Assembly: GCF_000016425.1 (NCBI RefSeq)
Contig: NC_009380.1
Location: 3,042,144-3,106,143, forward strand
From: Salinispora tropica CNB-440
GTDB lineage: Bacteria > Actinomycetota > Actinomycetes > Mycobacteriales > Micromonosporaceae
DNA: 64,000 bases
Reading direction: 5' to 3'
Under the pieces are notes generated by a model. The model had not been told where the DNA came from. It searched no databases and worked only from the letters and a program-made list of their open reading frames with translations. Below are positions 27,192 to 36,300 of this stretch, one piece after another (position 1 is the stretch's first letter; every line of letters starts with the position of its first letter). A program made the position numbers and the translations under genes.

Positions 27192-28417
27192 GCACGCCCC
27201 TTGAGTAGCACAGGCAACGTGTCCAGCCCGTTCATGATGAAGGTGGGCTGCGGTGTGACTTCCTCGGGCGGCACCGCGAGCACGAGGTTCGGGAAGCGCT
27301 GGAAGAGCATGCGTAGTGCGATCTCCGCCTCGCGCAGGGCGAGGGGCTGGCCGATACAGCGATAGACGCCATGGCCGAAAGAAAGGTGTTCCTTGTCCGC
27401 CCTGGTGATGTCGAACTCTGCGGCAGTATCGCCGTGCACGTCGGGATCCCGGCCGATGGCCGCGAAATTTACCAACAGGGGATCCCCTCGCCGGATCGTG
27501 ACACCATCAATGTCAACATCCTCGACTGCGAACCGGAACGGCAGGTGTGCGACCGGCGCCTGCATCCGCAGCGTCTCCTGGATCACGTCGTCCCAGCCTG
27601 CTCTGCCAGAGCGAACCAGGTCAAGCTGCTCCGGGTGGGTTAACAGCGCGAAAACGGCGTTGCCGATCAAATTCTTCACTGGCTCGGTCCCGGTCGCCAG
27701 CATGATGTGCAACGTCCCGACCATCTCCGAGTCGGTCAACCGGGAACCTTCGGCCTGCTGCGCGGCGATAAGGTCGCTGGTCAGGTCCGGGCCGGGATTT
27801 CGCCGCTTTTCCTCGATGAAGTCGAGCATCTGCTGATGCCAGCGTTCAACATTCGCGGCGGCCTCTTCGGCCGACACCCGCGTGTCCACATTGACTTCAC
27901 CACCACGGAGCATTTCCTCGCGATCCTCCTCGGGCACTCCGAACAGGTCGCAGATCACCCGTGATGGTAAGGGGTGGGCGTACCTGGCCTTGAGGTCCAC
28001 CGACTCCGTAGGCGAAACCGTGGCAAGCTCGCCGAGCAGCTCGACCGCGGCACGCTCCACCGCTGGACGCAGCGCCTCCACCCGCCGGGGCGTGAACGCA
28101 TTGGCGCACGGTTTGCGCAACCGACTGTGGTCACTACCGTACGCTGTGGTCAGGTTATCCATCAGAACCCACCCGATCAGGGGAAAGTCCTGGCCTATCC
28201 GGCCCTCGAGGTAGTCGGTCCAGTGCTTGCGTGGATCCTTGGAAAACCGCTGGTCGGAGAGCACCTTACGGGCAACCTGCTGACCAGTCACCGACCAGGC
28301 CAGCACTCCACCGGGAAGTTCCACCTGGGACACCGACCCGTTGGCGCGAATACGCGCACCCTCTGCATGAATGTCCGTGCCGGCTGGGTCGATCACTACA
28401 GGACAGCGGCGTCTCAT
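27188..28417 (-). CDS. Cytochrome P450 with unusual I-helix
   Basis: This is a 409-residue bacterial class I P450. The ExxR motif is ETLR, and the heme loop is FGHGVYRCIG with the axial cysteine (tyrosine replaces the usual histidine two before it). The I-helix reads MLATGTEPVKNLIG: the conserved acid is present but the proton-delivery threonine position is proline. ATG 28417 has GAGGTG upstream, better than the longer frame. The substrate may be a carrier-bound aryl group or the scaffold. It leads the P450-ADH-binding-protein operon, divergent from the A-T operon. Confidence 0.92.
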   Translation of the reverse strand: MRRRCPVVIDPAGTDIHAEGARIRANGSVSQVELPGGVLAWSVTGQQVARKVLSDQRFSKDPRKHWTDYLEGRIGQDFPLIGWVLMDNLTTAYGSDHSRLRKPCANAFTPRRVEALRPAVERAAVELLGELATVSPTESVDLKARYAHPLPSRVICDLFGVPEEDREEMLRGGEVNVDTRVSAEEAAANVERWHQQMLDFIEEKRRNPGPDLTSDLIAAQQAEGSRLTDSEMVGTLHIMLATGTEPVKNLIGNAVFALLTHPEQLDLVRSGRAGWDDVIQETLRMQAPVAHLPFRFAVEDVDIDGVTIRRGDPLLVNFAAIGRDPDVHGDTAAEFDITRADKEHLSFGHGVYRCIGQPLALREAEIALRMLFQRFPNLVLAVPPEEVTPQPTFIMNGLDTLPVLLKGRA

Positions 28418-28826
28418 ACTACACCTCAACAATCAGGAGAGACGTGGCAGTTAATGGGAACTGAAATCCGTCCGGCGCAGCGAAGGAAGGATTGCGTCTG
28501 GCGGGCGTAGAATGCCCAGGCTAAAAGGATCGCGACGTCTTCCACATTAATGCGTAACCAGGTCTGACCTACCCCGGGCGGAACGGTAGACTACGGCTGT
28601 CTATTCGCGCACTAACCCCTCCTCCTCGAAAGCGCTCTCGCCGATCTCAGTGATGGGTGACGGTGCAGGTAAACCCCACCGAAGTCTGTCCCTGGCCGGA
28701 GCGGGGCGCATCTCTGCGATTGCTAAATCGCAACGCAATTTGAGAGGTGCACTCTGGTCGGGCTGGTGTGATGCTGGGTGATGGCCGGGTGTTTCGGTGC
28801 ACCAATTGTGAGGACAGGAGCGTGCG
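28418..28826. promoter_or_regulatory. Divergent promoter region of the two core operons
   Basis: About 400 bases separate the P450 and A-T operons and hold no gene I can support. It is relatively AT-rich near 28520-28550 and 28716-28745. The palindrome gcgatt-gcta-aatcgc at 28716-28731 is a candidate operator for coordinate control. Confidence 0.55.
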
Positions 28827-30593
28827 ATGGTTTCCGCTACCATTCAGGAAGCCTTTTCTGAGCAGGTGCGGCGGACACCGGACAGAGTCGCGGTGTCCTT
28901 CGGCGACCTGCGGCTGACGTACCGGCAGTTGGACGAACGCGCCAACCAGCTCGCACACCGGTTGCTGGCACTGAACGTCCGGCCGGAGGAGCCGGTCGCC
29001 GTGCTGATGGATCGCTCCGTCGAGCTGGTAGTCGCGCTGCTCGCCGTGTTGAAAGCAGGAGCCTGCTACCTGCCTTTACACAGCGCGTACCCGATGGAGC
29101 GCATGCAGTGGATCATCGACAACTGCGAGCGGCCGGTGCTGTTGACCGACACACCGACGCTCCGCCGCGGCCTGCCGAAGACCCGCAAGCTGATCCCTGT
29201 TGACACCGACCCAGAGATCGCGGCACAGCCAGTCACCGACCCGGCGGCACCCCGGCACCCGCTGCAGCTTGCCTACCTGATTCACACCTCGGGATCGACG
29301 GGCCACCCGAAGGGCGTCCAAGTCACCCATTCCGACGTACTCGGCCTTGTGCAGGACCGAGTCTGGAACGGCGACCGACACGAACGAGTGCTGATGGTGG
29401 CACCGTACGCGTTCAATGTATCCACCTACGAATTCTGGGTACCGCTACTGCACGGCGGGCAGATCGTCGTCGCGCCGCCGGGTGACCTCGATATCGCCAC
29501 GCTGCGGTCCCTCATCTCGGAGAACCGGATCACCGGCCTGCACCTGACCGCGGGTCTGTTCCGGATCATCGCCGAGGAGGCCCCGGACAGCCTCACCGGC
29601 GTGCGGGAGGTGCTGACCGGAGGCGACGTGATCGCACCGACTGCGGTTCGTCGGGTGCTGGAGGCGAATCCCGACCTCGTCGTACGTGGCATGTACGGGG
29701 CCACCGAGCTGACTCTGTTCTCCACCCACGAACCGATGACAACTCCCTTCCACGAGGACACGACGGTTCCGATCGGATCGCCGATGGACGGTGTCCAGAG
29801 GTACGTCCTCGACGCGGGGATGCGCCCGGTCGTCGTCGGTGAGGTAGGTGAGCTCTACGTCGCCGGCCGGGGCGTGGCCCGCGGCTACCACGGTCGGGCC
29901 GACCTGACCGCAGAGCGCTTCGTCGCCAACCCGTTCGGCCAGCCGGGCGAGCGGATGTACCGCACTGGCGACCTGATGCGCGTCACACCCGAAGGCCGAC
30001 TGACCTTCGTGGGCCGGATCGGCGATCAGGTCAAAATCAACGGCTTTCGGGTGGAACCGGCCGAGGTCGAGGTCGCCATCGCGAGCTTCCCCGGACTCGC
30101 GCACGTCGCGGTCGTCGCGAGTCCCACTGCTCTGGACGGTGACCGACTGGTCGGCTACGTCGTACCGAAGGCTACCGAGATCGACCTGGCGGCGCTGCGG
30201 ACGCATATCGCCCAGGCGCTGCCGGACTACATGGTTCCGGCCGGAATCATGGTCGTAGACACGCTTCCGTTAACGCCGAACGGGAAACTGGACCGCAAAG
30301 CCCTGCCGGAGCCCAGCTTCGAGGGGGATGCCCATGTCGAAGGGCCGGCTACCGAGCGGGAGAAGCTACTGCTCTCACTGTTCGCCGATGTGCTGGGCGT
30401 TGACCGAATCGGCGTGAACGACGGATTCTTCGACCTCGGCGGTCAGTCGCTACAGGCGATGCGACTGATCAGCCGGATCCGGACGACGCTCGGCGTTGAC
30501 CTAACCATCAGCGACTTCTTTGACGCACCAACCGTGGCAGACCTCGACGCGCACCTCACGCTGCGCCGAGCAGACCGGAGTGAGGCGAGATGA
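28827..30593 (+). CDS. NRPS adenylation-thiolation didomain protein
   Basis: This is a 588-residue stand-alone loading protein. The adenylation domain spans about 1-500: A3 [13 protein letters not shown] at 151-163, A5 MYGATE, A7 YRTGD, A8 [14 protein letters not shown]10 NGKLDRKA. The thiolation domain has LGGQSL with Ser541 for phosphopantetheine. My reading of the ten specificity positions is N-V-Y-H-L-G-M-L-F-K. Asn197 replaces the near-invariant Asp235 that holds the alpha-amino group, while H-L-G and the later L resemble the 4-hydroxyphenylglycine code DIFHLGLLCK. An alpha-hydroxy or alpha-keto analogue such as 4-hydroxymandelate is therefore likely. MbtH is coupled. Confidence 0.93.
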   Translation: MVSATIQEAFSEQVRRTPDRVAVSFGDLRLTYRQLDERANQLAHRLLALNVRPEEPVAVLMDRSVELVVALLAVLKAGACYLPLHSAYPMERMQWIIDNCERPVLLTDTPTLRRGLPKTRKLIPVDTDPEIAAQPVTDPAAPRHPLQLAYLIHTSGSTGHPKGVQVTHSDVLGLVQDRVWNGDRHERVLMVAPYAFNVSTYEFWVPLLHGGQIVVAPPGDLDIATLRSLISENRITGLHLTAGLFRIIAEEAPDSLTGVREVLTGGDVIAPTAVRRVLEANPDLVVRGMYGATELTLFSTHEPMTTPFHEDTTVPIGSPMDGVQRYVLDAGMRPVVVGEVGELYVAGRGVARGYHGRADLTAERFVANPFGQPGERMYRTGDLMRVTPEGRLTFVGRIGDQVKINGFRVEPAEVEVAIASFPGLAHVAVVASPTALDGDRLVGYVVPKATEIDLAALRTHIAQALPDYMVPAGIMVVDTLPLTPNGKLDRKALPEPSFEGDAHVEGPATEREKLLLSLFADVLGVDRIGVNDGFFDLGGQSLQAMRLISRIRTTLGVDLTISDFFDAPTVADLDAHLTLRRADRSEAR

Positions 30594-30799
30594 CCAGTCC
30601 CTTTGACATCGAGGACGGCACGTATGTCGTGTTGGTCAACGCGGAGAACCAACACTCGCTGTGGCCGCATGCCGTCGAGGTACCGGCGGGATGGTCCGTC
30701 GTCTGCGGTCCGACTGGCCGTTCTTCCTGCCTCGAGTACGTCAGTACGCACTGGGCTGATCTGCGCCCGCGCAGTCTTCTGGCCGAGCTGAACAATTGA
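30590..30799 (+). CDS. MbtH-like protein
   Basis: This is a 69-residue MbtH-family chaperone of adenylation domains: [20 protein letters not shown], then W-P then a typical VPAGWSVV segment and a tryptophan-aspartate end ([11 protein letters not shown]). The start overlaps the A-T stop as ATGA, so the partner is almost certainly that adenylation domain. Confidence 0.96.
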   Translation: MTSPFDIEDGTYVVLVNAENQHSLWPHAVEVPAGWSVVCGPTGRSSCLEYVSTHWADLRPRSLLAELNN

Positions 30800-30826
30800 C
30801 ACCACCGAACCGAGGAGGTAACAGTC

Positions 30827-31903
30827 GTGTCAACCGATGACATAACAGTCTTCGACAACATGGTTCTCGACCACGTCAGCTTCTACGCCGAGGACGCTTC
30901 AGCCGCCGCGAAATGGCTCGTTTCCGGGTACGGGTTCGCCGAGTACGAGGACGATCGAGCCTTCACCGGGTTCCCCGACGCCCGCTCGGTGGTCGTCGGC
31001 GTGAATGATATCCGTTTCCGGATCACACAGCCTCTGGCTGACAGCCATCCGGCCAACCGCTACCTCACCCGACACGGTGACGGAGTAGCCGACATTGCAC
31101 TCCGGGTCCCGGACGCCACGGCTGCCTACCTGGCCGCGGTGCGACGTGGTGCGACACCAGTGGCGGAGCCGACCGAGCGGGGCGGCCTGGTGACCGCGAC
31201 CATCGGCGCTTTCGGCGACGTGACGCACACTTTCGTGCAGGGCCGTGCTGGCATGATCGGAGTGGTTCCGGCGGAAGGGCCGGGGAACCGTCGCAGCACA
31301 TCCGGTGCCGACGGTGAACTGGGCGAGATCGACCACTTCGCGGTATGCGTGTACGCCGGTGACCTGGACACGACCGTGTCATTCTATCGGGATGTTCTGG
31401 ACTTCGAACTGATCTTCGCTGAGCGGGTTCAGGTGGGGTCACAGGCAATGACCACCAAGGTGGTACAAAGCCGTTCCGGTACCTTGACCTTGACGTTGAT
31501 CGAGCCAGACCTGAACTGCGAGGCAGGCCATATCAACGACTTCCTGACCAATCACCGTGGACCAGGGGTACAGCACATCGCGTTCACCGCGGAGTGTATC
31601 GTACAAGCTGTCGACGTGATCGGAGCACGCGGGGTAGAGCTACTCTCCACGCCAGATGCCTACTATGCCGCACTACCCGCCCGAATGGACCTGGCCCGGT
31701 ACACCGTTGACGAGCTGCGCAGTCGAAGCATTCTGGTGGACAGCGACCATGACGGGCAGCTTTACCAGATTTTCACCAAATCGGTGCACCCGCGGAACAC
31801 CATCTTCCTGGAGATCATCGAGCGTCTCGGCGCTCGAGGCTTCGGCAGTGGCAACATCAGGGCGTTGTATGAGGCGGTCGAGCGTACGCGGGAGCAGGAA
31901 TGA
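30827..31903 (+). CDS. hmaS: 4-hydroxymandelate synthase
   Basis: This is a 358-residue Fe(II) dioxygenase of the HPPD/HmaS family. The metal triad is His170 (IDHFAVCV), His250 (VQHIAF) and Glu329 (IFLEIIER). The N-terminal HGDGVADIA block, AYYAALPARMDL and the C-terminal GFGSGNIRALYEAVE are closer to HmaS of glycopeptide pathways than to homogentisate-forming HPPD. It converts 4-hydroxyphenylpyruvate to 4-hydroxymandelate. The GTG start at 30827 follows GAGGAGGT. Location in the A-T/MbtH operon argues for precursor supply rather than tyrosine breakdown. HPPD activity is the main alternative. Confidence 0.85.
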   Translation: MSTDDITVFDNMVLDHVSFYAEDASAAAKWLVSGYGFAEYEDDRAFTGFPDARSVVVGVNDIRFRITQPLADSHPANRYLTRHGDGVADIALRVPDATAAYLAAVRRGATPVAEPTERGGLVTATIGAFGDVTHTFVQGRAGMIGVVPAEGPGNRRSTSGADGELGEIDHFAVCVYAGDLDTTVSFYRDVLDFELIFAERVQVGSQAMTTKVVQSRSGTLTLTLIEPDLNCEAGHINDFLTNHRGPGVQHIAFTAECIVQAVDVIGARGVELLSTPDAYYAALPARMDLARYTVDELRSRSILVDSDHDGQLYQIFTKSVHPRNTIFLEIIERLGARGFGSGNIRALYEAVERTREQE

Positions 31904-32802
31904 CCATGCTCTCCGGAGCCCGAGGTGTTGACGAGTCAGGCGAACGCGTCCCGGGTGGGCCAAACTCAGATCACACGTTCAGAGCTGCCCTCGACCGGTT
32001 GCGGGTACCCGGCATGGGAACCGAGGTCGTGGCACCGCTGCTGTCGAACCTCATTCACATGGTCCGTCCGACGCGGGTGCTTGAAGTCGGCATGGGGTAC
32101 ACCACGTTGTTCCTGGCCAGGGCACTGGCTGAGGTCGACCGGGCGATCGAAGACGAGAGACAGGCCTTGGTCGAAAAGACCGAGCCGTACCTACGTGACG
32201 GGCGCGATCTCGACGAGAAGTGGATCGAGACGACACCCGCGCTCCTGGTTCCCGGTTTCTACAACAGGCGCAGGGCAACCAGGTTCATCGCTGTCGACGA
32301 TCTGTCCGATGAGCACTCCTCGGCGCGAAGGGTAGGCGAAGCACTCCACGAAGTTGGGCTCGCGGATCGGGTCACTGTTGTCAACGGACAGCTTCGGGAC
32401 TGCCGGGAGGCGCTACCCGAGGGTTTCGCGCCCATCGACTTCGCCTGGGTGGACGCCTGGGAGTGTCTCTACTTTTTCGAACACTTCTGGGATCTGATCG
32501 ACCCGGACGGCGGCCTACTCGTCATGCACTACCTCATGACCTATCCCGAGGGTGAGGCTATCCTGGAGTACATTGCAGACTCCCAACGGCTTCGCGCGGG
32601 TGAATTCGAGGTGCTGAGCCTTCTCGAGGGCCAAAAACTGCGGCAAAACAGCCTGACCGTGATCCGCAAGACCGCCGGCACCAAACCCAAAACGTACGCT
32701 GAGCAGGGGCAGGTTTTCCCGATGGACGGCAGGTTCCGAGAAGAGGCGAACACCCTGCTCGAGAACGCCCGTGGCCACCGTTTGCGCGGTTCGGACAGAT
32801 AG
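31900..32802 (+). CDS. Class I SAM-dependent methyltransferase
   Basis: This is a 300-residue protein with SAM-binding motif I VLEVGMGYTTLFLARAL (residues about 60-77), an acidic motif in FIAVDDLSDE, and an IDFAWVDAWECLYFFEHFWD segment. The layout fits small-molecule O-methyltransferases of the Rossmann type. It overlaps the HmaS stop codon (ATGA), so it belongs to the aryl-acid operon. Methylation of a phenol after HpaB-type hydroxylation is the simplest inference. Substrate and atom methylated are not shown by sequence. Confidence 0.85.
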   Translation: MTMLSGARGVDESGERVPGGPNSDHTFRAALDRLRVPGMGTEVVAPLLSNLIHMVRPTRVLEVGMGYTTLFLARALAEVDRAIEDERQALVEKTEPYLRDGRDLDEKWIETTPALLVPGFYNRRRATRFIAVDDLSDEHSSARRVGEALHEVGLADRVTVVNGQLRDCREALPEGFAPIDFAWVDAWECLYFFEHFWDLIDPDGGLLVMHYLMTYPEGEAILEYIADSQRLRAGEFEVLSLLEGQKLRQNSLTVIRKTAGTKPKTYAEQGQVFPMDGRFREEANTLLENARGHRLRGSDR

Positions 32803-32880
32803 CAGAAGTGCGCCGGGTCTGAATGGTGACCCACCCAGGATCCGACAAGTCGTAACGGCTTCCAACATCACTGCGGAGAC

Positions 32881-33012
32881 CTGACGATCTGCGCAGCCGA
32901 CGCCGCCGACCAGGACCACGCCGATACCGGCCTGATCACACTCACGGTCGACGAGATCCGCCGCCTGATCATCGCCTGCATCATCTGCCCGATCAATGAC
33001 GTGCGTGCCTGA
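32881..33012 (+). pseudogene. Possible C-terminal transposase fragment
   Basis: A short frame ends at TGA 33010-33012 and reads ADTGLITLTVDEIRRLI and IIACIICPINDVRA. The 'TVDEIRRLI' style resembles C-terminal tails of actinobacterial DDE transposases. It lies against the IS630 remnant in a block of IS relics. Family assignment is weak. Confidence 0.3.
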
Positions 33013-33047
33013 CCCGGTGGGCGCGGCGAGGCCAGTCGTCGCAGGCG

Positions 33048-34012
33048 TTGGCGTTGCGGTCGAAGATCGTGTTGTTGTGCGCCGACGGCCTCGCGAACAC
33101 GCACCTCACGCAGCGCCTTGGGGTATCGCGAGACATGGTGGGTACGTGGCCTGGTCGGTTTCTGGCTCGCCGGTTGGAGCGGCTGGTGGACGAGCCGCGG
33201 CCCGGGGCGCCTCGTCGGATCACCGACGATCAGGTGGATGAGGTGATCGTCAAGACTCTCGAGCGGCGGCCGGGCAATCAGGACAATCACTGGTCGACTC
33301 GGTCGACGGCGCGTGAGACAGGGCTGTCGCAGATGGCGGTATCGCGGGTCTGGTGGGCGTTCGGTCTCAAGCCGCATCTGGTAACACCCGGAAGTTGTCG
33401 ACTGATCCGATGTTCGTGGAAAAGATCGTGACGTCGTAGGCCTATACCTAAGTCCGCCGGTCAAGACGATGGTGCTGTGCGTCGATGAGAAATCGCAGAC
33501 GCAGGCCCTGGAGCGGATCCGGCCGATGCTGCCGATGATGCCCACCGTCCCAGCGAGGCAGACTCATAACTACGTCCGTCATGGCGTGGCCAGCCTGTTC
33601 GCCGCGTTCGACCCGGCCGCCGGCACAGTCATCGGGCAGCTGCACCGCCGGCACCGCCATCAGGAGTTCCTCACATTCCTGAAGGTCATCGACGCCAACA
33701 CCCCCACCGACATGGATCTTCACCTGGTGCTGGACAACTACGCCGCTCACAAGACCCCGACCGTGCACCGCTGGCTGGCCGCACACCCCTGCTTCCACCT
33801 TCACGTCACCCCGACCTCCGTGTCGTGGCTCAACCTCGTCGAGCGGTGGTGCGCCGAACTGACCAACCGCAAGCTCCGCCGATCCAGCCACCGCAGCCTC
33901 GCCGACCCTCGAAACCGACGTACAGCCGTGGATCGAGGCATGGAACACCGACCCGAGACCGTTCGTCTGGGCCCGAACCGCCGACGAAGTCCTCAACAGC
34001 CTCGCCGCATAA
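33048..34012 (+). pseudogene. IS630-family transposase remnant
   Basis: Pieces in different frames rebuild an IS630 transposase: helix-turn-helix LTQRLGVSRDMVGTWPGRFL; RKLSTDPMFVEKI; DVVGLYLSPPVKTMVLCVDE; the DDE region MDLHLVLDNYAAHKTPTVHR and TPTSVSWLNLVERW; and the end LETDVQPWIEAWNTDP to a TAA at 34010. At least three frameshifts, near 33385, 33428 and 33906, separate them. The latter two are repaired by one base in a CC or CCC run. Terminal repeats were not resolved. Confidence 0.85.
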
Positions 34013-34057
34013 TGTGGCCGAATTAACGACTCAGGACACTAGGCCCGGTGGGGACGG

Positions 34058-34331
34058 TTATGACGATCGCCGGGCGGTCAGGGTGCGTAGCATGTTGAGG
34101 ACGTTGGTCATGATCCGGTGATAGCCGGTCATGAGGACCTTCCAGGCCTTCAGATGGCTGATCGCGCATTCGACGGTGGCGCGGAGCCGGTTGACGCTGT
34201 GGTGGTACGCCCGTTGTCTGGCGGTCAGTTCCCCGCCAGGTGGCCTTTCGTGTACGGATCGGGCCGGTGCGCTGGTAGCCGCAGTCGCCGATCATGCCCG
34301 GGCCGCCGGTGGTGTAGTGGCCTGTCCAGCG
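34058..34331 (-). pseudogene. IS5-group (DDE_Tnp_4-like) transposase C-terminal remnant
   Basis: Minus-strand pieces read MIGDCGYQRTGPIRTRKATW, then after a one-base shift near 34230 ELTARQRAYHHSVNRLRATV and ECAISHLKAWKVLMTGYHRI, ending at a TAA. This is the C-terminal half of an IS5-group transposase. The N-terminal half is missing. Confidence 0.75.
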
Positions 34332-34481
34332 GTCAGCGTTGATCTATCCGGTTCCCGCCACCGCGTCTGTTCAGGACGTCGTGTGCTCGCTCACCGCCCA
34401 CTCTCAACAGTTACACGACGTGACATCCGCGAGGATCGAATTACCCTGAATGATCCTCTCGGCACTCGGCAGCACCGCACC

Positions 34482-35900
34482 TCATCTGTCAGAAGGCCCC
34501 GGATGGGCCGCGCCAGGGGGAATATTGACGTTGACCCGGAAGAGGTTCGTCGGATCGTACCGTTGCTTGATCCGGGCGAGGCGGTCCCACGTCCGTCGCG
34601 GGTATGCCTCACCCCGTCGGTCGGGGCCGTCGTCGTAGAGAAAGTTGACGTACGCACCGGGCTGCGATGAGCGCTGCTCGGCTACGAAATTGTCCGCCCA
34701 GGACCGATGAGTGTCGGTCTCGTCCGGGCTTTCGTGGACCGCTGCCACACTGATCATCATTTTCCGCCCCCGGTGCGCGAAGGCGGTGGCGTCCTCAGCA
34801 ACCTGCGCCATCGCCCCGCCCAACACCCGCAGCTGCGCCACCGGAACCAGCGCCGTGGACGAGCCTAGGTGGGCCAGCAGGGCCTCCGCTTTCGTCTCAT
34901 CCAGGAGTTCGTCGGTAAAGAAGGTCCGGGACATCGCCCGCGGATGGTAGTTCTCGTCGTCCGGCTCGAAGATCTGGGCGTAGGGCATGGTGTGAATAAG
35001 ATCCGCGAGAGGAGTTGCCAGCGCGCGGAACGGCGCGTAGATCGACTCTGCGGAGCCGACATCTCCGGCGAAGACCATCGTCGCCAAGAGGCCCATTCGC
35101 CCGTGGTGTTCCTCGGGCACACCGGGCAGCGGCGGTATGGGCATCACGTTGACCTTCGTGGACAGCTCGTCGGGCGCGGAATCAGCCGCGGCGAGGAACC
35201 CTGCGATGGTCGCTGGCGTCGCGGGCAGGACCAACGTGCCGCCGACAATCGGGGCGACCCGGTGCAAACGCAGGTGTAGCCGGGTGACCACACCGAAGTT
35301 GCCGCCGCCGCCGCGCAGCGCCCAGAACAGGTCGGCATGGCTGTCCGCGTCGATTCGCAGCCGATCGCCGGACGAAGTGATCATCTCCACGGCAATCAGA
35401 TCGTCGATCGTCAGTCCATGCTTGCGTACCAGAAAGCCGATGCCACCACCCAACACCAGCCCACCGAGCCCTACCGAACCGGTATCACCGAAGCTGGTCG
35501 CCAGGCCGAAGGCGCCGGCAGCGTTGGTGTACTGGGCAGCAGTGACACCAGGCTGCGCTGCGGCAGTGCGGCTCTCTGGCACGATGTCCAACGCACGCAG
35601 GCCGGAGAGGTCTAGCACGATGCCGTCGTCGCAAACGGCGTGTACCGAGTGGCCGCCACTGCGAATCGCCAGAGGTACACCGGTTCTGCGTGCGATGTCG
35701 AGTACCGGCGGAACGTCCTCTACGTCAACGACGCGCACGATGGCGGCCGGTCGACCCTCATATCCGTCGAAGAAGATTCTGCGAGCCCGGTCGTAGTCGT
35801 GGTCCGTAGGGGTGATGACCCGACCGGTGACCAGACGGCGTAGGGCTGTCACAGCGGCGGTGTCCAGGGTCGCTGCCAGCGGTGTCGGTGCCTTGCCCAT
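34482..35900 (-). CDS. FAD-linked oxidase, berberine-bridge-enzyme type
   Basis: This is a 472-residue protein with FAD_binding_4 and BBE domains. RSGGHSVHAV at residues 80-89 supplies His84 for covalent FAD attachment; GSVGLGGLVLGGGIGFLVRK follows, without the second cysteine used by bicovalent members. The C-terminal BBE motif is LARIKQRYDPTNLFRVNVNI. ATG 35900 follows GAGGAGG. Such enzymes oxidise alcohols, amines or phenols with oxygen. Oxidation of a hydroxymandelate-type alpha-hydroxy acid or of the finished aryl unit is a reasonable inference from context. IS relics separate it from the HmaS operon. Confidence 0.9.
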   Translation of the reverse strand: MGKAPTPLAATLDTAAVTALRRLVTGRVITPTDHDYDRARRIFFDGYEGRPAAIVRVVDVEDVPPVLDIARRTGVPLAIRSGGHSVHAVCDDGIVLDLSGLRALDIVPESRTAAAQPGVTAAQYTNAAGAFGLATSFGDTGSVGLGGLVLGGGIGFLVRKHGLTIDDLIAVEMITSSGDRLRIDADSHADLFWALRGGGGNFGVVTRLHLRLHRVAPIVGGTLVLPATPATIAGFLAAADSAPDELSTKVNVMPIPPLPGVPEEHHGRMGLLATMVFAGDVGSAESIYAPFRALATPLADLIHTMPYAQIFEPDDENYHPRAMSRTFFTDELLDETKAEALLAHLGSSTALVPVAQLRVLGGAMAQVAEDATAFAHRGRKMMISVAAVHESPDETDTHRSWADNFVAEQRSSQPGAYVNFLYDDGPDRRGEAYPRRTWDRLARIKQRYDPTNLFRVNVNIPPGAAHPGPSDR

Positions 35901-36300
35901 TCAGTGTCCTCCTCGAGATCCCTGCGGTGCGGCGGATCCGGTACGCCCTGCGATCGCGGACCCGGCCGCTCGGATCCTGGTGCCCAGCGGTGATGCGGAC
36001 GAGGGTCCCGGGCAACAGAATGCCGGTACCCGGCGCACTGCTCCCACTTCCCTCGTGCGGTCCTGCCGCCGGGCGGGGATTCCACCCTCGCACCGCGGTG
36101 CGGCGTGCCGTCCAGGGTGCTGTCGCGTCTGGCTGCCGACGGTGCCCAACGCCCGCCCGCTGCGGGCTGTTCCAGGTATTGACCATCACCGCAACATCGG
36201 AGATGCGGGCGGATCGGTGGGATGTGATGCTGTCGCCCAACACAGGCTGGCCGCCGTGCCATTGACCTCTGCCAGCAGGAGAGAAGGGACGGAGTCCGCC
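35901..36300. other. Intergenic region upstream of DUF2306 gene
   Basis: About 400 bases lie between divergent starts. Frames extend through it but lack recognisable protein features and a ribosome binding site, so I call it non-coding promoter DNA. Confidence 0.5.

Noticed and set aside
30827..31903. Annotation as 4-hydroxyphenylpyruvate dioxygenase (tyrosine breakdown)
   Set aside because: The C-terminal GFGSGNIRALYEAVE, the HGDGVADIA block and the operon with A-T and MbtH genes fit hydroxymandelate synthase better. Activity would need testing.
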